Assembly: GCA_036345935.2 (NCBI GenBank)
Contig: JADWOT020001489.1
Span: 1-64,000 of the forward strand
Length of the DNA: 64,000 nt
Direction of reading: 5' to 3'
DNA from: Taenia hydatigena
Lineage: Eukaryota > Platyhelminthes > Cestoda > Cyclophyllidea > Taeniidae
A model generated the notes under the pieces. It had not been told where the DNA came from and searched no databases. It was given only the letters and a program-made list of their open reading frames with translations. The position numbers were made by a program, and so were the translations under genes. Shown here one piece after another: positions 36,752 through 47,539 of the stretch (the stretch's first letter is position 1; each line of letters begins with the position of its first letter).

Positions 36752-36940
36752 TGTCCATGTCACATAAATGTGACACAATTGAATAGTTGTCCATTTCAAG
36801 TGACAACAACCGCTAGCGTTAAAGATCGATTAAGATTGTAGCAGGAGGCAAAAACATTGCGCATTTATTAAAACAGAACATCTGATACCTGGAGGCTAAA
36901 AAGTTTGCAAATATGGATCTGCCTCCACCGCGAACAGAGG
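36752..36940 (+). repeat. Palindrome-headed repeat, copy 4
   Basis: TGTCACATAAATGTGACAC is followed by AGTGACAACAACCGCTAG, a GCAAAAACATTG segment and TTTGCAAATATGGATCTGCC. It lies inside D2. Confidence 0.6.
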
Positions 36941-37367
36941 CGCAAATACCAAAATGGTTACAAAGTTTCTAAAGTCGATTAGAATGCATCTATAACCTAA
37001 AACTCGAAGAGATTTTAATCAGGAATAATAGCTTTTTAGGAAGTTAGAGGTCGTTGTTAATGCACGTCAACAAGTAGACTTCCTTCCTTGGTCAGCTGTC
37101 AACCATTAGGGTGCTCACTAGGCTTGACTTTTGGTGGGTCTTTCATACTAAAATACAGCCAGCATCAAATTTTGTGATCTCGAATTTCGGCTACCGAGGT
37201 GTGCCTTCCAGTTACCAGTCCACGGTCTCCAAACCGAAATTTGTGCTCGGATTACTGCCACCATTCCAAAGAACTTGTTTCGCTCTTGTTTGCTTATTTT
37301 GATCACATTTAATGCGTCTGAGGTTCAAGTCGGCGCAACAGGTCATCCTTGCATAAGAAACGATTCG

Positions 37368-37530
37368 TGCCACACATGTGTGACGCAACGGAATGATTGC
37401 ACACTTAAAATGACAACAGCCTCTAGTCTTGAAAATCGTTTAGCCTAACAGCAAAAGAGAAAAGGCATTGTTTTGCTCGTTCAAATTTTTGTTGCTTATA
37501 AGCTAACGTGTTTGCGAATGCTGATTTGTA
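37368..37530 (+). repeat. Palindrome-headed repeat, copy 5
   Basis: CCACACATGTGTGACGCAA is followed by AAAATGACAACAGCCTCTAG, GCAAAAGAGAAAAGG and GTGTTTGCGAATGCTGATT. It lies inside D2. Confidence 0.6.
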
Positions 37531-38299
37531 TTGTCTATGTTGAAAAATTTAATGTCACACATTTTGTCTAATCGAAAATAAAGCACTGCGAATACTTTGC
37601 TTAAGCAGCCTTGTTGTTTCCAAATGCACTTGTTATGGTCGACAATATATTCTCCTTTACTCAAATACGTTTGCTGCCTAGTCCGGATATGCCCTCAGTG
37701 GAATTGGATGCACACGTCTTGGATGTTTACAAGATGGAGAAAAAGATAAATAAAATCATGCCTTCTTCACTCCTTCGCCAACAAAATTCCTGCTTACAAA
37801 TCAAACACAAATATGAGATAAGCTACCAAACTAGAGCTATAAATGTTTATTACAGTCTTTGCATCGTTTTAGCAAGTTTTGGACAACACAATCAGTCAAC
37901 GAAGTCATAGTTCCCCAAGGCTTCCTCGGAGACGAAAGCAGATATAACATATGAAGGGAATACATCTATTCGGTAAACAGAAAGAGAAGTCGGGATACTA
38001 GCGTAGCCTAGAGTTCGGTTTACCCAGCGATGGCAAAACGGCCAACCACGTGCCCACAACAGGAGATGGAACTTGGACAAATAGCGAAGCGTTACAAAAC
38101 AACTTATTTGAATAACTGTTAAGTGCCTCGAACAACATGCTAATGGATGGTCAAAGGAGAGCTTACTTTGCCCAGGATACAACTATCCACCTGGTCGTCT
38201 GCAAAGTCGCGTACGAAGAGGAAGATTGACCAACTGTGTCAACAGGCCTACACACACAAAAACACGCGCGCACACATACAAGCAAACACATGTTCTCAC

Positions 38300-38332
38300 C
38301 TGTTTCCGTGCCACACTGATCACGACAACGAC
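38300..38332 (-). CDS. Candidate 33-nt micro-exon
   Basis: On the minus strand a pyrimidine tract ending TTTGTCCTTCCAG meets 33 nt, followed by the consensus donor GTGAGAAC. The exon is a multiple of three and in one frame reads VVVVISVARKQ. It is one of several exon-like segments on this strand between 38.3 and 40.4 kb. The minus strand is generally pyrimidine-rich here, which inflates acceptor-like signals, so each exon alone is weak. Confidence 0.3.
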
Positions 38333-38567
38333 CTGGAAGGACAAAGGAAGGAAGTGGACGATGGCATGCACACACAGCGGAATAGATGGAGCGAAAAGGG
38401 TACAGATGAGGGAGCAGAGAGAGGAGCACCTTCATACCCGTTATTATGGGCCATTAGGTAGAGGGACTCTCTACAAGGTGAGAGATGGATGTAGAGAATG
38501 GCATGGAAAGGTGGGGTATGAGCCCAACTATGCAATACGAAGTGGAAAGCAGGTGGAAGGCACTCAC

Positions 38568-38587
38568 CTTCGCTCTCAAGGGCATAA
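38568..38587 (-). CDS. Candidate 20-nt micro-exon
   Basis: The minus strand shows CACTCCCTCTCCTCTACCAG, then 20 nt ending GCGAAG, then GTGAGTG. Both splice sites fit eukaryotic consensus closely. The length is not a multiple of three. It lies 236 bp upstream, in the minus-strand sense, of the 33-nt candidate. Confidence 0.3.
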
Positions 38588-39155
38588 CTGGTAGAGGAGA
38601 GGGAGTGAGATGAGGAGGAGGAAGAGGCGACAGAACTGAGGCGGCGCTATGGGAAACAAAAAAAGGAAGACGGAGAATGAAGGGGATACGGCAGAGTTAG
38701 CTAAGATAGAGCGAAACTCAGACATTGCTTAAGTCTAGTGTGGTCCACTCTGGTGTAGTCTAAGACTCGTCTAGTCCGGAGCAAAACTCCTCTCACCACC
38801 ATCACCATTTAGCATAGCATGATGAGGAATAAAGGAAATGGAGAGAGGAACGGGACTTGCTTAAAGGGCGTTGGCAAATGATGGGGTTGGAGGAAAAGGA
38901 AGAGGAGAAGTGACTGTGAGTCCGGGAAAAGAGAACGTGACAGAAGCGTGGGGTAGCTAGACGAGTGCAGCGTCCTGGCGTCACTGAAATGGAAACATGA
39001 AGGACTGTAAGAGGATGATATGTAGGCAGCACTCTTTCCTCCCTTTTCTCTGATTTGAATAAATGAAGCGTAACCACTAAGACATAATGCAAGACGCAGT
39101 GCTAAAGAGTACATGCAGTGAAGTGGAATGCAGACAAGAAGAAGGAGTGACTCAC

Positions 39156-39256
39156 CGAAAATGGATTGAAGAGGGACATGCAAGAGGGTTCCCGCTCCCC
39201 CATCTCGGGGACGTCACCGGACCTTGTTGCTGTGTGTGTACTTTTGTCCCTAATAT
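39156..39256 (-). CDS. Candidate 101-nt exon
   Basis: The acceptor tract TTTTTCTTCTGCCTGGCAG precedes 101 nt ending TTTTCG, and GTGAGT follows. One open frame across it reads DIRDKSTHTATRSGDVPEMG and on to SLFNPF, a normal-looking polar peptide. It may belong to the same gene as the neighbouring candidates. Confidence 0.3.
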
Positions 39257-39675
39257 CTGCCAGGCAGAAGAAAAAGACCTCATTGTGAGCAGCCTGCAGG
39301 TGTGCTAGGCTGATTCGACGTGACAAATGAGGAGGCGTAAAGGTTTATTTGAACGGTAGGTCATGAAGACGGCTACCTACTTATCCTCTCCCTTCCCAAC
39401 CTTTCTCACTCTCTTCCACACCAGACTGTCATAATCAGGCTTAAGCGGCTGCTCTACTCCACTCGTATTTAAATTAGTCCAGTACAGTCCGGCCTAGTTA
39501 AGCCCAGTTTTGCCTAACGTGCTACAGTGCTCCTCTTTCACTACATCCGCTCCTGCTTCTGTCCCTACTCCTGCTCTCGATTAGGCAATTCTCAATCGCG
39601 TGCGAGACAGACATAAGAAACGAGATGAGCAAAGCGGTACAAGGCATACCTGCATGAAAGGAAATGGCGACTTAC

Positions 39676-39695
39676 CCCTAAAGGCTGCTATGGAG
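39676..39695 (-). CDS. Candidate 20-nt micro-exon
   Basis: The minus strand has GTTACCTTCGTCAG, a weaker acceptor, then 20 nt ending TTTAGGG, then GTAAGTCG. An alternative acceptor (ATAGCAG) lies inside the segment. This is the least certain of the set. Confidence 0.2.
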
Positions 39696-40180
39696 CTGAC
39701 GAAGGTAACTTCTTGATGAGTCTCCCTAACTATGTGTCTACGCGAGTTCTTCCCTGGCACCAGAGAAGACAAGGGTGGTGTTTACACCTCTCTGATGGTG
39801 ACGAAGTAACACGCATGTTCAACTCAATTGGAAGAAGGAATGGGTAAGTGAGGAGAGGGGAAGAGACGAAGGGCCGAGAGCAGGAAAGACAGGATGTTAG
39901 GGAAGAGAGTTGGCGAAATGTTATTACTGTATGCCTATGTGTAGTGCTGTAGACATCTCTTCTACATTCCTTTCGCTCTCGCTTCCCACTACCCCATAAT
40001 ACCTTCATCCATCTGCTCCTGTAACATATAGCTGAATGAAACAAAAAAACCGACCAGGTATTTGTGCCTAAAGGCACGCTTTAAGCATTTAACCCTCGCG
40101 TTCAGTGTTGATATGTAAAATGCACTGGCATACTAGTTAGTAATATGTTGAATTAACGCATGCAAACCTAGTAGGGAAGA

Positions 40181-40262
40181 AAAGGGTCAAGATGGATTGG
40201 AGGAAGGAAGAGGAGGAGCAGAAGTAGACGTGGGAAGAGGGGGAGGAGGAGGAGGAGGAGAT
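40181..40262 (+). repeat. GA-rich low-complexity tract
   Basis: About 80 bp of GGA/GAA/GAG-type triplets ends in GGAGGAGGAGGAGGAG. It creates long minus-strand leucine frames that should be treated with suspicion. Confidence 0.7.
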
Positions 40263-40464
40263 GGCAGTACAACTTACCCCTAGTTTCTACGTTTTCTATC
40301 TGCTTCGGTCCATTGACGTTTATGCAACTTTTGAAAGTGACGAGAGTATGAAGAGCGGGGTGAAGCTGGAGGCCAAAGTAGAGGATGAGAAGGAAAATGG
40401 AGGCGAGGAGGACGAACCAAAAGGAGGTGAAGACGCTGGCGATGAACCGGAGAAGGAAAATTAG
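40261..40464 (+). CDS. Alternative plus-strand ORF with acidic C-terminus
   Basis: From ATG 40261 the frame runs 67 codons to TAG. An acceptor-like TTACCCCTAG lies at about 40274-40283, so translation could enter as a last exon at TTTCTACG. The first ~20 residues are hydrophobic/aromatic (FYVFYLLRSIDVYATF) and the last ~35 are a Glu/Lys/Gly-rich acidic tail. It overlaps the minus-strand exon candidate, and at most one is likely to be real. Confidence 0.22.
   Translation: MAVQLTPSFYVFYLLRSIDVYATFESDESMKSGVKLEAKVEDEKENGGEEDEPKGGEDAGDEPEKEN
40278..40365 (-). CDS. Candidate 88-nt exon
   Basis: The minus strand has CTCATCCTCTACTTTGGCCTCCAG, then 88 nt ending ACTAGGG, then GTAAGTTG. A frame through it reads TFKSCINVNGPKQIENVET. 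The surrounding minus-strand frame (40168-40563) is rich in leucine and phenylalanine and would look like membrane helices, which may be an artefact of C/T-rich DNA. A competing plus-strand interpretation exists at 40261-40464. Confidence 0.28.
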
Positions 40465-40469
40465 GAGTA

Positions 40470-42700
40470 GAAGGCTTTGCAACGCGTACGTAAGCATATC
40501 TGGCAGTTGAGTGTGTGATTGACGTCTTCGCATTTGGCATGTGCGTGGACCGATCTGTGGCACGTGTCGCGTAGTGTCTAGCAGTGGCGTCTGCTGGTTC
40601 GGCTTTGCACAACAGTCCTCCTTCTAGGTCGTTTCCTGGTATCAGACATCGCCTTCCCATGTGCTTCCCTGCTTTGGCTCAATAGCCATCACATCATAGC
40701 AGATATGGAGGAGGAGCAGAAGGAAGGGAATTAGAGGTTCACTAATGCTAACGTTCTCAGAGAGGAGTACGTTGACTTAGCAAGTGCACTCATCCTTCGT
40801 CCACGTCATCGAAAACACCAGGACGTGGTTCCTCACAACTTCTGAGTGTAGCCAGTGCTGCAGATTGCGCTGGCCAGTGCTGGTTGGCCAGACCACCGAC
40901 CGACCGAATGCCACAGGCGGGACTAGATAGGCAGACGATAAAATGTGAGCAGTGGAAGTTGAATGAAGGCTGTAGACTACTATGCATGAAAGAAGGTACG
41001 TACGGATGTGTTTAATCGCATAGTCGGATGAACATCCTGTTGTCGATAGTGTGACGAATGGGTGTTGAGGCCCAGGGTGCAATGAACGTCGAAGGATGGG
41101 CAGTGGATACTCTGTGGGCATTTCGATTTTGGAATAGGATCAGAGGACTGAGTGGAGCTGGCTGCAGGAGACAATGTTGACGTCTCTTCACGGGCCCTCT
41201 CCTGAGTTGAAGGGGTTAACAGATTGCAAAGGCAAGTGGAGGGTCAAGGGGAGTTGGGATCGAAGTCACGATTGCAATAGCCAAGGCAGTGTGTTGCGAA
41301 CAGCTTGAGAACACTTTGTAATTCCCACAACGTGCAATTACTTCAGACAGGCAACTCATTGATTGCTTTATCGATAAAAGCATCGATTTATTGGTCAGTC
41401 GGTCAACGATCAACGAGACGCAGACAGAATTAGGCCGCCGATCATGGAAAACGCCATCAATCCGTTGCAGCCCTTCGATGAAGTCACCTCTGTCTTTCTT
41501 ACACTTGTTCTGCTTCAATAAACAGAACAAGACAGGTTTCAACTGCACCGAAGTTACAAGTTGGAGGAGTCTTTGCATTTGCGTTTGCTAGCATTCAAGG
41601 TTAAATTAGAACCTTATTTAATAACTAGAGCAACTCAACGTCAAAAAGTGGATAGCAGAAGCGATTTTTGGAAAGGGACAGTAGACAACGCACTAGCAAA
41701 AATGCCAATTGCCAATTGTTGCTTTATCAGTTGCTAATCGCCGAAAGGTACGTCGAGATTCAGAAGTGTTGTCCACACTCTACGCGCCTTTGACTCTTCA
41801 GTGCAAACATCCTCAGTCTCACTCGCCACCTCCTCAACCGCCATTGACTTCTTACCATGCAGCAGTACTTATTGTCTTACCACCTCGAAAAAGTTGGACA
41901 CGGAGATCAACATTCCACCCCGCAATTAAACAGGACGGAGTTAAGTGATCCCATGTGCATAAGTGGTAAAGCGAAATGTTGATTGTGGAAACGAAAGAAC
42001 ACAGATTAAAGTGGACGGTCCTCATTAGTGTGCCACAATGCGGTATCCACCTGCTGACAGTCTTTTCTACTGGCATGTTTTGGAGGTGGAATGTTGTTGC
42101 TACTAAGTCGATGCTCAGAAGTAGTTGCACATAGAGGTGGATATTTGATCAGACGTTGGCTGGAATAGAGGGATTGTAGACAGATGAAGACAGCAAAAGG
42201 AAAAGGAAGGGGCGGAGGAGCAGGATAAGGGGATAGGGAAGGCATCCCTCCACATTCGCTTTGAAAATGATAGCATTCTGCCACTTACTCAACAAGATAG
42301 CGCTGTTGATTCATAACGAAACGTCGTAAAAGACGAGATCATTGACGAGCAGTGGACAAGTTCAAAGAAGTAATTTGGAGCGAGGGAGGGAAAAGAGTAT
42401 CCGCCTTCCCACCATTGCAAAACCAACTTGCATCACTTCTCCGTTAGCCTCAATTCTTTCGATGAATCCAGGCCGACGCAGAAAATGTAGTAAAGAGAAA
42501 TCCGCCTGTCAGATGATGGAGTCACTACAAACTGACCCACTTACTCACACCACGGACTGTTGTCACCCTCCTCACGCACCCTAAATACTCACTAACTGCC
42601 ATCACACCACCACCGCCACCACCACGCCTAGAGTTGAGAAGTCACGTCAACAAGTAGCTCCCCACCTCCGACCCACACTGTCGCAAAAGCCAAATGAGTA
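40470..42700. other. Distinct-composition spacer region between exon candidates
   Basis: This region is G/A-skewed in patches and has many CTTAC/CTCAC trinucleotide contexts that read as minus-strand donors (for example near 41850, 41878 and 42704). The latter could close a 36-38-nt exon at about 42708-42745. No frame stands out enough to name. Confidence 0.4.
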
Positions 42701-42989
42701 CACTCACCAGAGAAGTCGGTTGCCGTACATTTAAGAGGTGAAGCTCTTGCAGCATATACAAGGAAGAACAATGCGTCACAGAGCAAACACTTTTAAAGCA
42801 GTCAAATTTTCCGGCGGACGAGATCTCGCATCCACGCCTCCCATGGCAAGAAAGTAACACTCCCCACTTTGTGAAGTAGGGCTCCAGCAACAACAACGAC
42901 GAGGTCGGCACTTTAGTGTCACAGACGGTCGAGCAGCAGCAGTGGGGCAAACGAAGAAGACAGGATCGATTCCCCTTCTACTGCTCCTC

Positions 42990-43344
42990 ATGTCCATCGA
43001 GTCACAAACGCCGCAACATCCCGCAGCAGCGGTACTACCAATAGTAGGAAGCAACGGCGACGTAGCACCTACTCCTCCTTATTCTCCCTCCCATCCTTCT
43101 CCTCGTCTATTTCCTGCTGCGCCGACTGCCACTTCAACGCTGACAGGCATCTGCAAAGAAAGTCATACTCCTATCAAACTAATAAGTCTCAGTTGCACAC
43201 TGCTTTCTGATCAGCACCAGAAGCAGCCAGCAGTGGCAATCGTTGGTAATTGTAATCAATGCAAGTCCACTATCACTACTACTACTACTACAGCCTTCCA
43301 CGCAGACACTTCTAAGTCGCCGAGATACCGCCAAATTTTCCTGG
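42990..43344 (+). CDS. Candidate exon, Pro/Ser/Thr-rich, cut off by the contig join
   Basis: An ATG at 42990 opens 118 codons, ending at a strong donor CCTGG|GTAAGAC (GT at 43345-43346). The frame stays open upstream to a TAA at 42855, so it could also be an internal exon. The peptide has a PTPPYSPSHPSPRLFP segment, a run of threonines from (ACT)n and two CNQC-type cysteines, and resembles the disordered part of a regulatory protein. No domain is recognised. Only 98 bp of intron exist before the N, so any downstream exons lie outside this contig. Confidence 0.35.
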
Positions 43345-43444
43345 GTAAGACAAACAAACAAGTAAACAACCAAACATCAACTCGTGTCGAAGCTGAACCC
43401 ACGCTCGGGACATCAGTGAGGTCGGACTTCCTACACTACATTAG

Positions 43445-43445
43445 N
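43445..43445. other. Single-N join between contigs
   Basis: This is the only non-ACGT base in the window. The sequence to its left is unique spacer and the sequence to its right is the inner end of the inverted-repeat arm. The exact coincidence of N and repeat edge points to a scaffold join of unknown true length. It does not look like a chance base-call failure. Confidence 0.85.
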
Positions 43446-45652
43446 TGTTTATCGAGCAAATGTATTCCCTTCATGTGTTATATCTTCTTCCTTCTCAGAG
43501 GAAGCTTTAGGTGCTATGACTTCGTTCATTGATTGCATGATCCATTTATAGCCCTAGCTTGATAGCTTATCTAAAATTTAGTAGTTGAATTTTAAGCTGA
43601 AATTCAGTTGGTGAAGGAGCAAATAAGACATGAATCTATTTATCGTGTTCTTCATTGTGTAAATATCCACTGAGGGCATATCCGGACTAGACCGCTAACG
43701 TATTTGAGTAGAGGAGAATATACTGCAGGTCACAACAAGTGCATTTAAATGCAACAAAGCTTTTTGCGCAAAACTAAACGCAAAATATTCGCACTGCTTT
43801 GGTTCCGATTGGGAAAAATTTTTGACATTAAACTTTTCTACATAGACAATGCGAATCAACATTCACGAATACGCTAGCTTCTAATCAGGCAACAATTTTA
43901 ACAAAGTAAAAGCAACGCCGTTTTATTGCTGTAATGTTGAACGATTTTAAAAATTAGAAACTGTTATCGCTTAAAATGTTCAACCGTTTTGTTGCGTCAC
44001 ATATGTGTGATACGAGTCATTCATTAGGCAAAAACGAACAGTTTTGCCCACTTGGACCTCAAACTCATTAAATGAGAATAACATAAGCAAACAAGGGCGT
44101 GTTAACTTCATTAGAATGGTGGCGGTAACCTGAACCCGAATTGCGGTTTGGTAGCTGTGGACTGGTCACTGGGAGGCGCAACTCGGCATTCCAATGCAAG
44201 ATCACCTAATTCGCTGACGGCTGTATTTTGTTGTCAGTAGTGCAACTGAAATTAGGGCTCAGTGAGCACTCGGGTTTTCATGTCTATTTTTCGCATCAAC
44301 ACACCTTAGTTCAATTCAAATCAGGTTGATATAGAACGAGGAATAAAAATTTTGGATGCTCAAAGTGGTGGTGAAGAGCTGTTGGCAAAGTAGTGTGTTA
44401 TTGAAATCGTAGTAGAAGTAGGAGGGTTGCCTGAGGAGGCGACTGTGATCTACATCAAAGTTATCATTTCCATCTACCTCAAATGATAATTGCGTGGTAA
44501 TTAAGCCTTACGAAGTCTATTATTAGAATTTAGCATCACCGACTGATTCAACTTAGCATGTGTTTGAGTGGTTGAGCCCTCACTGTTCGCCTAAACAGAT
44601 ACCCATACCACTACACAGAGGAGTAGGCAAAATGAGTCTCAGTGGGTGTCCTGGTGGTTGACAGCTGACAAGGGAAGAAAGTCCGCTTAATGACGCACGC
44701 TGACAAATAACTTAACCGTTTAAAATTTGTCATCTTTGAATAAAACCCATTTGGGCTTATAGGTTATAGAGGAATTCAACTCGTCTTTAGAAACTTCATA
44801 AGCTCCCTAGAAGTGTCAAAACATTTAGGTATCAGCGCTTCTTTTGGCGGTAGAGACAGATCCATATTTGCAAACACATCAACCTCAAGTAGCAAATATT
44901 TTGATTTAGTAATTTAGCAATGAAATTTTCTTTTTGCTATGACTTCGATAGATTTTTAAGGTTAGCGGTTGTTGTAACATTTATGTGACATAGGCCATTT
45001 ATCAGACCACTTATCGTGCTACAGACGCACGACAACAGCTCAGTATGAGCGAACGAAGATCTAGTGTGCGGTGTAGCCACTGTGCAGTGGTCACAGGGAA
45101 GCGCACTTTCTTACGCAAATGCGAGGTCACATGTTTCTCTGCAGCTAGTGGTTGCGCCCCACTAAAACGGCTGCGAGACGAGATCAGTGGACGCAGCTCC
45201 CCTGTGCCCCAAAGGCTTTGGTCATGGACAATACAGAGCCTCTGCAGAGAAGGTGTGTGGAATACATGCGGCTAAGCGGAAGGCCGCACTGCCATCCATT
45301 TCCCATATTAGCACACCTTTTATCGGTTAACAACAAGGGTCATCCAAGTACGCCTTCTGCGTATTATTAGTTCTAGAAATGGAAGAAGGAGTGATTAAGT
45401 GACCGCGTGTGCATAAGGTGGCATGCCTTAGAAGTAAAGGACTCAGTCTACATGGTAAGGTTCTTTTGGCTACATAAGGTCCTAAAATACTCAGCAGCCG
45501 CACGAAGGCCCTACCCAAAGTGAGAAGGGCGAGATATCCCGAGTGTCCTCTGAACGCCGCTATTGCAGTCGTCCACCCAGCAAACCATTAAGCTGCTGAC
45601 CTATCGATACCAGTCAACCTTCTAGTCTCTTCTTTAGCTCAGTTTGATCAGG
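43446..45652 (-). repeat. Block D in the right arm (mirror of D1, truncated at the N)
   Basis: This is the reverse complement of D1 up to base 19366. The last ~160 bp of the D unit, present at both 19366-19525 and 37980-38140, is missing because the sequence begins at the N. Confidence 0.85.
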
Positions 45653-47032
45653 CTGTCTCTGCTAACCAGCTGTATTTGACTTAGAAACTCATTGAGACTC
45701 TTCATGTACACTTCTCTGAGTTGTGGAATAAACATCAGGTTAGTCAGCCATTGTGCGTGCTCCTTAAACATGTATAATTTGCCATGTTCTAATTCATAAC
45801 TTATTATCCATGTAGAGTGAAACCAAATCCAAGGCACCAAGGGATTCGCATACTTCAATGTTGATCCAACTAACAAAATTGAACGATTTGATGATGAGCT
45901 ATTATTCGCTTACATTAGTTAGGATGAGTGGGACCAGATTGCATTAAAATCCGATTAATGGAATTTAAAAAAGGATTAAATGAATAAGAGAATGCGAGTA
46001 AAGCAAGCGACTGATGGAACGAAAACTCTATTTGCGTGAGATGCCAACGCAGGTGTTCTGCGTGACAACGATGTTGAGGCTTATGCCATTCGAGCTCAGC
46101 GAGGGTGATTAGACTAGCAACATCTCACTGTCAACACGCTGCTTCCTTTTGTTTTGCCTGGATAAGGATGGTGCAATCACGACGTCCACCTGTTCGTCTT
46201 TGCTAAAGCAATGCTTGCGATGACTGAAGTTCGGAGTTGTGTAATTTCTGCACACAATCAATCAATCTCTCTCTCCTTCTAAGTACTTCGTGCCAACCTG
46301 CTTATCTAATCCTCCACTTATGCACCGATGGATTTGCCTAGCCGTGGGTCTCTTGATCCATCAACCTAAATCAGTACTACCCTTCTCTCTATCCATCCAT
46401 CCATTTTCTTACTCCATGTTTCCTCAGCGAGTGTATTAGGTGTCCTCAGAAAACATACACCATCGACCAGTCTCCTGTTCCCATGGGTTCCTCTAAAGTG
46501 CTGCATTCTTGCGAGTTAAAAATGCTTAGAATTTGGATTTCCTAAAATAGACACCTCTTCTACACTCTCTTTCTTCTTTTTCCATCTCGTTTTCCTTAAG
46601 CTGCCTTCGCGGTGGATGCATCTTGTGTCCGGCGCTGCTGCTGATGCTACTGCTCTCAGCATCTCTGCAGTCGTAGACTTTGCCATTTAATGTTTGAAAA
46701 TAGTTCAATTCTTTCTTTTATCCTTCCCCTCCCGTGTCACGCATGTGAGACGCAAGGGTGGGATTGCCCATCTTAAATGACAACAACCGCTAATTTTGAA
46801 ATTTGACTGGATTCATTACAGGAAAGGAAAAGATAGGCTAAATATAATCAGAGAACATTTTGCGCTTGAAATCTAGTGTGCTTACGAAATCAGATCTGCT
46901 TCTACCGAAAATGGAAACACAAATTAATATTTTTAGCAATATTATGGCACTTCAAAAGTATCTAATGGTGTTCAGTATGCATCAATAACCTAAAACCCGA
47001 ACAAACATTATTTGGCACTGTCATGTTTAACC

Positions 47033-47539
47033 ATGTCAGAGATCGATGCCATCGCTCGTCATCTAGCGCCGCAGAATCGTCTCACTGACTCACAATTGAC
47101 TGTCTCATCTGTGCTCACGGCGACCAGTGACAAGTCGGAGGTGGTGCAGTAGCCGCTAGTGCTGGAAATTATGTTAAATGAAGTAGCGCACCAGGGCAAA
47201 TGTTGGTGAAGACATAGCCCTCCTCACATGTTCAGACAACCGGTCCAAGTACATGAAAGCGGATCAGCGACGGCTGATAGTAAAAGTTTGTTACGTGAGT
47301 TCCTTTTGCTATCAAGTCAGTTCTCAATACAGCTTTTCTACACCGCCCGCTATGAGCAAGACTTCAAAATTTGCATCCGCATAGGTTCCATCACATATTC
47401 TGAACATCTGATACGATCACAGGTAGAGCACTCAAATTCTCTATTAATGCTGAAGTTATTTACAATCAGAATGAATAGGAAGTTCAGAGCAACTATTCCC
47501 AATGATGATTGCCAGTCGGTTAAGGCAAAATTTGTTTAA
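47033..47539 (+). pseudogene. Possible decayed reading frame with two in-frame stops (right arm)
   Basis: This is the mirror of 15273-15779. An open frame of 39 codons from ATG at 47033 ends in TAG at 47150-47152. The same frame continues through one TGA into the 103-codon ORF at 47228-47539. Both stops are shared by the two arms, while a V/A and an N/I replacement differ. The product is unknown. Confidence 0.22.

Larger units (their letters stand above)
36150..38140 (+). repeat. Block D2: diverged direct copy of 17.16-19.53 kb
   Basis: This is collinear with D1 through most of its length. Upstream of it (35.88-36.15 kb) the sequence instead resembles the right-arm block at 48.9-49.2 kb. The spacer copy therefore joins two neighbouring repeat types, either keeping an ancestral arrangement or reflecting recombination between family members. 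Confidence 0.8.
19367..43444. other. Spacer between the inverted-repeat arms
   Basis: This 24-kb segment has no mirror partner at the ~99% level. It contains diverged copies of arm sequences (20.9-25.4 kb and 35.9-38.1 kb), an internal duplicated pair (31.1-31.4 and 35.1-35.35 kb), and a compositionally distinct part (38.2-43.4 kb) with exon-like signals. Between 26 and 35 kb the ORFs are short and unconvincing. Confidence 0.8.

Noticed and set aside
38226..38594. 122-codon plus-strand ORF
   Set aside because: It runs through a CA-rich simple stretch, has three overlapping frames of similar length and no conserved character.
43274..43291. (ACT)n run as a separate feature
   Set aside because: It is a short trinucleotide run inside the candidate exon, described there as a threonine stretch.
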